From the NCBI GenBank assembly GCA_950295325.1, contig OX485803.1, positions 51,101,554 to 51,165,553 of the forward strand: a DNA stretch of 64,000 bases. The letters are read 5' to 3'. The notes under the pieces were generated by a model that saw only the letters and a list, made by a program, of their open reading frames with translations, had not been told where the DNA came from and made no database searches. Numbering within the stretch: the stretch's first letter is position 1; each line of letters begins with the position of its first letter. The position numbers and the translations under genes are program-made. Below, one piece after another: positions 56,300 to 64,000 of the stretch. This DNA comes from Polytrichum commune (Eukaryota; Streptophyta; Polytrichopsida; Polytrichales; Polytrichaceae).

Positions 56300-59036
56300 T
56301 TACATCCCCCATTAGAGAGGCCTAGATAATGGAAGACATGCTATCCCAATCGGCCCTTCCACCATCTGGGACATCCTCATGAAAATTTTGGTAGACATTG
56401 GGATTGGTAGCCCCACACCCACTTCACATAGTGCCATGAGAGGTAATACAAGAATAACCACATATGCCCCCAACATCCTCTCTTAGAAGTTTTCTAAGGC
56501 AATAACTAAGACACAATCTACCTAAAGACTATACTTGGATTGTAGGGGGAATATAATATGACTAAGAGATCGGAGGACAAATCACATTATAGTGGAAGAC
56601 TGAACAATGATCTAGAAAGATTAAGTTGGCATGAATTAATGGATGCTCTCCAACAACTTGACTCCTTCGAACACAAGGGGGCTCAAGATTCTCTTGGGAT
56701 AACCACCAAACAAAGTTAGAACATAGATTAGCCCGATTAGATCACATCTACAAACCAAAGAACAAAAGTGAAGATTTCACCCCTACAACCTACGTCATCC
56801 ATGGGGATTTGTTAGGCTTAGACCACTCTCCGGTCAAACTTGAGCTCCAAACAAGGTTAGAAGAGAGAAGACAAACACCATTCAAACGGAATGCCTCGGA
56901 GCACTCAGAGCTAATATGGCAAATTAGAAATAAGTGGGCCTCACTTCCATAATATATGGCCTTCTTTCCTAAACTCAAGCATGTGTCAAGAATCAAGAAT
57001 CTATAGATTTAGCAAAGAACAAGGCACTTGAATTCAAGAAAGAAGAGTTAGATGCTAGGGGGGAGCTTGAAAAGATGACAAGACTCTTGCACCAAGACAT
57101 CTGCAACATAGAACTACAAGGTGAGTCAATGGCATCATTAGGAACTACATATGGTCATGCAAGGAGCAAAAAACATTCACATGAATGGCTTGGAATGAAG
57201 GTTGTAGAGAGAAGAAAGAATGTGGTTTAGGATTAGTTGATCATAATTTGGCTAAGGTTAGCCTCATGTGCAAGTGGATCCACTATGCTATGGAACCATG
57301 CGACTTCAACCTTCAAATTCTTCTCAGATTCAAATTGACACAGTGCAACCAACAATGAGGGGGTAGTTGGGGAGCGAGTTTAGATTGGTTCACACTCCCT
57401 AAACACCAAAGTTTTCCAGCTCTAAGGTTTGGGCCCCATTAACAAAACTTGGCACATTATTGTCAACTCCCTCATCCAACTTCCCCCTAGGGTCTTATTT
57501 AGTGATTTACGATCAAATATTTGGTGGACACAAGACTTTCAACTCATTATGTAGGGATTCTCATATACATGGGCTTGGGATTTTTTCTAGAATGATCTCC
57601 AAACTGTGGACAATTTTTGGGACATGGAATCGCATCAATTCATTTCCTAGCAATAAGCACACGAGAAGTTTGGATTGTTAGAAGATGAGTCTGGTGCCTA
57701 GAACCTTATTATGGGGGCCAATCATGGACGCATGCCACTCAATTATGGAAAGCAATAGCGAGAGGGCTCAACATGGTATGTGGATTTGGTATTTTTACAT
57801 ATGCTCTCTTGGACCTGGTAGTTGTATTTTAAAACACGACTTCCTTTGACCCACCCCCTATCTTCAGAGAACACAAGTCATTCTCCCCATTCTTGTCCAA
57901 TGTTTCAAGGTAGGCTCACAAACTAAGTGCCTCAAAGAATGGAAAGAGCCAACAACGGTCTTTGATGGGACATTGCATGGAATTAGGGTTGTGAGAGCCA
58001 CTCGACACAAAAGAAACATGATGTTACCTTCTACTATGGTAAAAGAATGTCATTGTTTTGGGACCTAGATAGGTGGGTCTAGAAAAACGCATATGACCAC
58101 AATTGGTTGCAACCGCCTTGATCCCCCCCATTACCTCACCCACCACCGTTCACAAGTGGAGAGGACTTATCCTGGACACTTTCTACTTCAAGTGGGCCCG
58201 GATTTGGGATGGGGGAAGGGTGGGTAAAGAAACAACATTTATTTGGTCCATTTGGAATCATGCAGTGGCAATAAATGCATGGTGGGCTAAGATCTGTGCT
58301 ACTATCTCCGCCCAATGTGTTTTTTTCCTTCCCGGTATTAGTGAAGCTCTTCAAAAGTTTTGGGATTGCATTCATGCTCAACAACCATGGAAATGAGCAT
58401 TACAACTTAATGGGACATGTCACTACCCATTCCATGAAAAAATGGCATCTTCGGCCATGACATCCATAAAAAATACAAAATTTGGTTGGAAAGTTGGCAC
58501 CTTCTCCATGGCATTGCTCTTTGGTCCATTTGCATTGAAAGGAATGATAAAGTGTTTAAGCAAGAATAATGGCATGACCACAAGATGAAATTTCTCATCG
58601 GGGATGAATGCATTATCTATGGTCAAATAACATGGGAATAGGCTCTCAAACAAAAGCAAAAAAATGGCCTTTGGCGAAAACCTCCATTGTTGGGGACTTT
58701 GACAACTTGTGGGGTGCATGGGGTATCCTTTGTAGACACCGCGGCCTTTTGGTCTCTTGGAACTGACGGATCATGGCTAAAAACCCTTTAGCTAAGGGGA
58801 GGGTGGGTAGCTAAGTGACTTTAGGTTGGGTGGTTCTTTGGCTCCAATTACTCTTTATGTGGTCGTGTGTCAAACTTGAGGGGTCCGCCTCCCCTCCAAG
58901 TGGGGTTTGTTTTTCTCTTGATTTTATGCACTTGGTGTTGTCCGTTTGGCCTTTTGTCTTATTTTTCATTTTTGAAATTCCTTTGTTGGAAGACAAAAAT
59001 GAAGAAAATAAATTTTATTTTAATGCCAAACAATAA
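56300..59036 (+). pseudogene. L1-type LINE with the reverse transcriptase core deleted
   Basis: Remnants of ORF2 of a non-LTR retrotransposon lie in order on the plus strand in shifting frames. At about 56430-56880 is the apurinic-like endonuclease: a TYAPN motif, a degenerate GGDFN equivalent near 56545, RLDHIYKPKN at about 56740, and LDHSPVKLEL near 56825 (the family's SDHSPV box). Then at 57195-57320 comes a CREKKECGLGL ... CKWI stretch, which normally follows the RT thumb. The roughly 1.5-2 kb of RT core that should separate them, including the F/YADD box, is missing. The far C terminus is at 58470-58620 (WHLLHGIALWSICIERNDKVF), followed by a 3' region ending in A-rich sequence near 59036. 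Many stops and frame changes show it is long dead. Confidence 0.75.
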
Positions 59037-59335
59037 ATGACAACATATACCATAAACCAATAAGATTGGTGGGGGGACCAACTAAGAGAGTCACATGCCA
59101 TCCAAGGTAGAGCACTCTACATTCTTGCATTGTAAGTAGATATTGATTTTTGAGAAGGTCGACCGCCTTGACATTAGAGTCCTGAGTTGAGATCATATCC
59201 CAATAAAACTATGAACTCTTATATGTTTTGCATGAGAAAGTCAAATATGGTATAGATGACTAATACATCCATTACCTTAACCAATCACTTATATGTGAGT
59301 GGTGTGTGGTGTGTGGTCATGTGTGGATCCAATAA

Positions 59336-59420
59336 TATACATCAAAAAGACATGTGTTCAGACGAGATTGGACTACATGTTCAAGATTTGTTGAGCATTC
59401 TAGGCTCTATAGTAGACACC
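59336..59420 (+). repeat. Dispersed GACATGTG-type repeat (representative copy)
   Basis: The sequence AAAAAGACATGTGTTCAGAC then GAGATTGGACTACATGTTCA then a CATTCTAGG block recurs, diverged, at about 2702-2780, 24714-24797, 24988-25075, 38090-38150 and 45776-45855 in this orientation, and inverted at about 3248-3298, 5688-5750 and 21066-21145. Non-coding; its ends and class are unresolved. Confidence 0.6.
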
Positions 59421-59619
59421 ATTGGGGGGGGGGGGGAGGTGACTACATGGTCTGTTTATGGTTCTCACACTCTGAGTTTGAAAGTTCATACAAACAACAA
59501 TGACAAAAAATTGGGAACTTCCAAATATTGTTGTCAAAATCTCATATCACTTTGCAGATCTAAATAATAATCTAAACTCTGAAATCCCATTTGAGAATCA
59601 TGGCAAACTAGAAGAAATA

Positions 59620-60142
59620 CATCGAATATGGTATTCAGTGTCACATGCGTAATAGTTTCACTTACCATATTTTGAGGCATATACTAGGTTACACTAATGA
59701 TCAACAACTTCATCATTAGTGTCACCCCATGACACTTGGCGTTCAAGTGCGATTAGTAATATCTTGACATGGGTATGTTCAATATTGTTATGAGGTGTAA
59801 CCCTTGTTACAATATGGTTTGCAAGTTGACTAACGTGTACGTAAATGACACTTGACATTAGTATGCTCAAGAATATCTTCTTCTTACACATGACACTTGC
59901 CATTCAGTATGATCAATTATATCTTCCCCTTGCATACTAAACTGTAAAATTATCATCTCAAGTATTCCAATGTGCTATGCTAAATTCATTATGTACATAA
60001 ATATTCAATACAAGAAGTTACTCATGTTGACGACTAGTACCATATTGGCGATTTGTTGATATAACTCTTTGAGACCTCTAGAAATCTAGTTTAGACCCTC
60101 TACAAATAGTTGTGCGTGACACTAAATACCATAAACGGTGTA
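59620..60142 (-). mobile_element. MITE copy Q1 (inverted relative to Q2), with an empty pogo target site
   Basis: The reverse complement of this 523-bp segment is colinear with 60990-62292 once the 61283-62048 insertion is removed: same ends (ACACCGTTTATGGTATTTAG), same CTAGAGGTCTCAAA, ACATTGGAATAC, GTATGCAAGGGGA and CACTTGAACGCCAAGTGTCA blocks. The site orthologous to the pogo insertion reads as an undisturbed ...CATACTAATG... (TA at 59859-59860). Confidence 0.85.
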
Positions 60143-60989
60143 ACCATTTAAGGGTCTAGTTGCACATCTCGGTTAAGGTTTTCTCATAGTAACCACTCAA
60201 ATTAGTTATATTGTGCATGCACTGGTCGGTAAAGAGAATTGGTTAACATATGATGTAGCTAGCCTATATGAAAGCTAATCAATATCATGGCCACATTATC
60301 CAGTTCAAATTACGGTTGAATAAGAGTTATCAAACTAGATATTAGCTAACTTTTGCGACCTTGATTTTGTGAAGAATTCTCAACTCATCCATACCCCTAA
60401 TGTCAAGTTTGTTTCTTGAATGCCCACCTTTCATTTTCCCCATCTCTTCTATGTTCCACGACAAGGTGAACCATGCTATTTCTTACATCATCCTAAATTA
60501 GCATACATTTCCAAATAATAAATCACTATATTAATGATAATATATTAGCAATCATTTTCAATGTTCAATTTTGGATCAATTATTATTATTCTATTTTTAA
60601 TATGATGAAATACAAATAGAGTGGTCCACAAAATTACAATGGATCATAATTAGTGTCATGTTCAAAACTTGGGCAAGTTGAGCAAAATTTTGGTCAGTCA
60701 ACTGTCACTCATCTCTTAAATTGGTCAGCCTTTGGTTAGTGGTAACCATAATGTGTGGGCATGCGACCAATTAGCTAGCCTATGAGTTAGTTGATTTTAC
60801 TAACTCATATTGTCAGCTAATTATCCTAACTAGGTGGTGTAGCCAAGATTGTAGTTAGCTAGAATCTTGGTTAGCTAATCTACACTAACTCATAAGTTAG
60901 CTAATTCTCTTAAGGAGGTGGTGCGGCTGGACCCTAAGACATGTTTACCTTAATGCATATATTCGTGCACTTCAACAACTCAATAATAC
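60143..60989. other. Spacer between the inverted MITE copies
   Basis: AT-rich sequence without a gene. It contains the short foldback at 60770-60905. Confidence 0.5.
60770..60905. repeat. Short foldback
   Basis: ATTAGCTAGCCTATGAGTTA at 60770 is the near-perfect inverse of CTAACTCATAAGTTAGCTAA at 60885-60904. Additional TTAGCTA and ACTAACTCAT motifs lie between the arms. Possibly a small foldback MITE. Confidence 0.6.
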
Positions 60990-61282
60990 TACACCGTTTA
61001 TGATATTTAGTGTCACATACACTACGTGCAAAGGGTCACAAGTTCTAAACTAGATGCCTAGAGGTCTCAAACTGTCACGTCTGGTAATTGCCAACATGGT
61101 ACCCATTTGTCAACATAAGTAAGTTAGTTACCTTCTGACATTTAGCGCTGCACATTGGAATACCCAAGATGGTAGTTTTGCGGTTTAACATGCAAGGGGA
61201 AAATAAAATTGAGCATACTAATGGCAAGCATCTTGTGTTTACATTCTAGTATGCAAGAGAAAGCTATTCTTGAACATACTAC

Positions 61283-62048
61283 AGTCTACCCTCTATAAAT
61301 GTTAACCCTCGGGAGTGGATCAAAGTTAACATTTATAGAGGTGTTAACAATTAACAATTATAAAATTACTTTTTTGAGCAATATACAAATCTTAACATTT
61401 ATAAATATAAGCAACTGTGAAGAGTCCTTGTGAGAGAATACCATTCATAAAATTGCAAACCCAATCAAAACTTTATTCAATATCAAGTTTACAAATCACG
61501 GGTGAAGTATGAATCAATGGTTCTTTGGTGAGATTCATCTGCATGCACAACTTGCAAATATTTCTCAATCTGCACCAACAAACCCACATACTTGGACACA
61601 TCACATGAACGTGATTCCATGTACCTTCTAATGGTACCAAAACTATATTGCAAGTCACTATAAGATGGAATGGGTTCCACCTCACACTCCTCTCCCTCAT
61701 AATCATCATCTGAGACATTAGAAGTCCCACCAATAGAGCCTAAAACATCCCATACATCCTCTTCGGTGACCTCATATGGATTGTTCAAATCAAAGTCTAA
61801 TTCGTATTGCACATACTCTTGTGCCTCCATTCTTGAACTTCCATCACTAGAACTATGAGTAGCCAAACTTAGTCTTTCCAAAATACTAGTTAACATTTAT
61901 AGAGTCAGATTTACAAAGAAGGGAGTACCATTTTGTTAACAGTTAACACGTTTAACATTTATAGTGTGCAATATGTGGGGAGTAGAAGAAAGTTAACATT
62001 TAGAGAGGGTTAGCACTTATAGGTGTAACATTTATAGAGGGTAGACTG
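61283..62048. mobile_element. pogo/Tigger-type DNA transposon, internally deleted
   Basis: Perfect 23-bp inverted ends starting CAGTCTACCCTCTATAAATG lie inside TA duplications (61281-61282 and 62049-62050), as expected for Tc1/mariner-pogo elements. Subterminal TAACATTTATAGAG motifs repeat several times near both ends and may be transposase sites. It retains only the tail of its transposase gene (61473-61896, minus) and is therefore non-autonomous. Confidence 0.93.
61473..61896 (-). pseudogene. C-terminal remnant of a pogo/Tigger-type transposase
   Basis: 135 codons open on the minus strand. The sequence is acidic (NNPYEVTEEDVWDVLGSIGG, then DDDYEGEECEVEP) and continues into a helical tail with SFGTIRRYMESR and a final QRTIDSYFTRDL. 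An acidic region and a short helical tail ending in T-I-x-x-[YF]-F are usual at the C terminus of pogo/Tigger/CENP-B-like transposases. The HTH DNA-binding and DDE catalytic domains are absent, so the Met at 61896 is not a true start. It lies wholly between the inverted ends of the 766-bp element. Confidence 0.7.
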
Positions 62049-62395
62049 TAATGCCAAGTGCCAATCTTGTACACTTTAGTCAATTTGTAGAGAACTTGTA
62101 GTCAAGGTAGGGATATAACAAAGACATGCACCTCATAACAATATCAAGCATACTCATTCCAAGATATTAGTAAACACACTTGAACGCCAAGTGTCATAAG
62201 TTGACACTAGTGTTGAAGTTATTGATGATTAATCTAATCTAGCATACGTCTCTCAAAAGAGGGTAAGTGACACTAAATGCCATAAACGGCGTAATATGTA
62301 GTGTTTGAAGTGACGATTTTACCACCATGCACCTTGTTCGCCCTGATCGGGGCCTCAAACGCAGGGCCCAACAACTAGTTGTTTCAACTACCTTA

Positions 62396-62914
62396 GGGCC
62401 ACTTCACACACGAGCCAAGAGCCGTGACCACGAAATTGTGAGAGCCCAAAAGAAAGCGTCCAAAGGCCGTCCCAAGACACCTCCAAAATCACGTAGTGTG
62501 GTCACGGACCCTCAAGTGTAGTGTGAAGCCATACGTGACCGGTCCCTCTACCAAATGCTATTTCAATAAACTCGATTCACGCAGGTCCTCACACATGATA
62601 AAGTCGAATAAATCAACGGCTGTGAACATTCATAGTGCCATGGTCTCCCGACGGTTTTGTGTTAGGCCTACCTCCAAGAGGTGGACTGTTTTGAAAACAG
62701 TCCAAATGACCATGAAACATGATCCATTCGATGCCATGTAGGAATCCATGTAGACTTCACGTCCATCTTGCATTCCATTCACCTACTCCACTCCGTTGGC
62801 CCCTCAAGCCTGGGTGTGAAGCAACGAACTTGGACTGGCTCCGCCTTTTTCCACCAATGAGAGTGCTTGAAGTGAACTGGTCACGGGCTCTCAGTCTCGT
62901 ATGTGAAGTGGCCT
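62396..62914. mobile_element. GGGCC-ended Harbinger-like MITE, copy 2
   Basis: Starts GGGCCACTTCACACACGAGC and ends CTCGTATGTGAAGTGGCCT, flanked by perfect TTA duplications (62393-62395 and 62915-62917). Colinear with 26031-26530 over the whole length, including GTGTAGTGTGAAG and TCCATTCGATGCCAT. Non-coding. Confidence 0.85.
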
Positions 62915-63009
62915 TTAGGTGCCTACTAATAAGATGGTGCTACTCTATAACTCAATGAGACGAGGAGGAAGCTAAAGAGGGCATTATCTAACCCACATGA
63001 ACTTGGGGG

Positions 63010-63327
63010 CAGTGTGTATGTTTGACAAATTTCATTTGACATTCAACTTCAAATCCAAAGTGTCACGTGACGTTTTCAAAAACACAAAATGAATGTCAAT
63101 TGATATCTACATTTTCTTCTAAAATGTCACCTCAATGTCACATGCCTATGGGTACATGTCATTTCAATTTCTAAATGTCAATTGACGTGTGGTTTTTTTC
63201 TTCACGAGTCACACTACATGTCAACTTCTAAATCGTGCGTGTCAATTGACGTGCATTTTATTTTTGTGCAAGTTTTTGCGTGTCAAATGTCAAAAACTTG
63301 CAAAAACTTTGTCAAACATACACACTG
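63010..63327. mobile_element. hAT-type MITE, internally deleted relative of 26763-28193
   Basis: Perfect terminal repeats CAGTGTGTATGTTTGACAAA and TTTGTCAAACATACACACTG lie within the perfect 8-bp duplication CTTGGGGG (63002-63009 and 63328-63335). Its left part is the reverse complement of the right part of the 26.76-28.19 kb element and vice versa, so it is the same family in opposite orientation without the 1.1-kb interior. Palindromic GTCAATTGAC motifs occur at about 63176 and 63240. Confidence 0.92.
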
Positions 63328-63335
63328 CTTGGGGG

Positions 63336-64000
63336 TCCAGTGGTAACATATATAATAGGGTAACCCTACCGGTGCTTCCTACCCCTTGACCTGGACTGTA
63401 CCTTTCCTTCGGCTGAACCCGTCCATGTGGATTCACCCTGGGCGCTTCAATGAAGGGTGGCTTACCGGACCTTACATAAGCTGAGCTGGCACCTGTACAG
63501 CAAGGCGTTGAGTGCCACGTCATCACTTGAACATGGTGAGGAGAGTACAATGATCACTTTGAGGTGCGGCCGGCCGCATCCACACACACGGCACTTGGAT
63601 CCCGGCTGCCGAAATGGTACTGGGAATTTATCTGCCTAGGACACCCCCATTAAAGCTCACTTTGAAATCCGCCCACTCATACTCATTGCAAGGGGCGCAA
63701 CGTGAGGTGTGCATTGATGACGTCCGTTTTACCCCCCGTGACCAAGGCGCGCTTTGAAAGGGTGAATAAACAACAAAACGGCGATTTAGATTTAGAATTT
63801 ATCATGGTAAGGGTCGGCGGTCCCGAAGCCACCACCGAGAGAAATCTATTTCACTTTGAAAGGAAAGGAAAAGAAAAGGAAAACATCGTCCTAAGCGATC
63901 ACGGGTTATGGTGTGATTAGGGTTGAGATTGGGCGGTAGTTTGCTAACAAATTTGGTGCAGTAGATTATGACTTAATTTGGGTTGTCTAAGTTGCAAAAT
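63336..64000. other. Unidentified, moderately GC-rich flank
   Basis: Higher GC than its surroundings up to about 63,900, with short overlapping open frames on both strands. Nothing recognisable by translation. Confidence 0.35.

Larger units (their letters stand above)
60990..62292 (+). mobile_element. MITE copy Q2, split by a pogo-type insertion
   Basis: Starts TACACCGTTTATGATATTTA and ends GACACTAAATGCCATAAACG then GCGTA, so the ends are inverted repeats. Without the 766-bp insertion and its duplicated TA it is about 535 bp and matches Q1 throughout. It is non-coding and is the host of the pogo-type element. Confidence 0.85.

Overview
This window looks like a repeat-rich nuclear segment of a land plant. 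The evidence is the first exon of a NAC transcription factor (a streptophyte-specific family) at the left edge, a Ty3/gypsy retrotransposon of plant type, an L1-type LINE, and many small DNA transposons. Gene density is extremely low, the sequence is AT-rich, and unusually long poly(G)/poly(C) runs recur. I suspect a large-genome seed-free plant such as a fern or lycophyte, but the sequence does not prove that.

Layout. Positions 1-1,800 hold a 220-bp tandem duplication and the minus-strand NAC exon 1 with its CT/GA-rich upstream region. Positions 1,900-8,440 are intergenic sequence with three well-bounded MITEs. The centrepiece lies at about 8,690-18,050: a Ty3/gypsy-type retroelement whose single polyprotein reads Gag - protease - C5-cytosine DNA methyltransferase - reverse transcriptase - RNase H - integrase - PHD finger. 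A DNA-methylation writer sits between PR and RT, and a histone-tail reader fold is fused behind integrase where chromoviruses carry a chromodomain. This copy is dead or dormant: nine in-frame stops, each one C-to-T step from a Gln or Arg codon, plus one frameshift. No 3' LTR was recognised.

From 18,060 to 64,000 I see no intact host gene. The DNA consists of layered transposon debris: two GC-rich non-coding elements (18.5-20.15 kb and 48.15-49.97 kb) sharing a hairpin tail; three copies of a GGGCC-ended Harbinger-like MITE (26.0, 31.5, 62.4 kb); two hAT-type elements with perfect 8-bp target duplications (26.76-28.19 kb and 63.01-63.33 kb), the smaller an internally deleted relative of the larger; a 395-bp inverted-repeat element built from eight 23-bp palindromes at 41-bp spacing (44.1 kb); a decayed DDE transposase gene (51.5-52.5 kb); an L1 LINE that has lost its RT core (56.3-59.04 kb); and an inverted pair of one MITE (59.6 and 61.0 kb), one copy of which was later invaded by a pogo/Tigger-type element while the other preserves the empty target site.

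The most important result is the DNMT plus PHD retroelement. DNMT-bearing retrotransposons have been reported (from memory: de Mendoza and colleagues, 2018) in dinoflagellates and the charophyte Klebsormidium; a Ty3/gypsy form with a PHD finger in what looks like a land plant merits follow-up. All calls come from reading the sequence by eye; no alignments or database searches were run.
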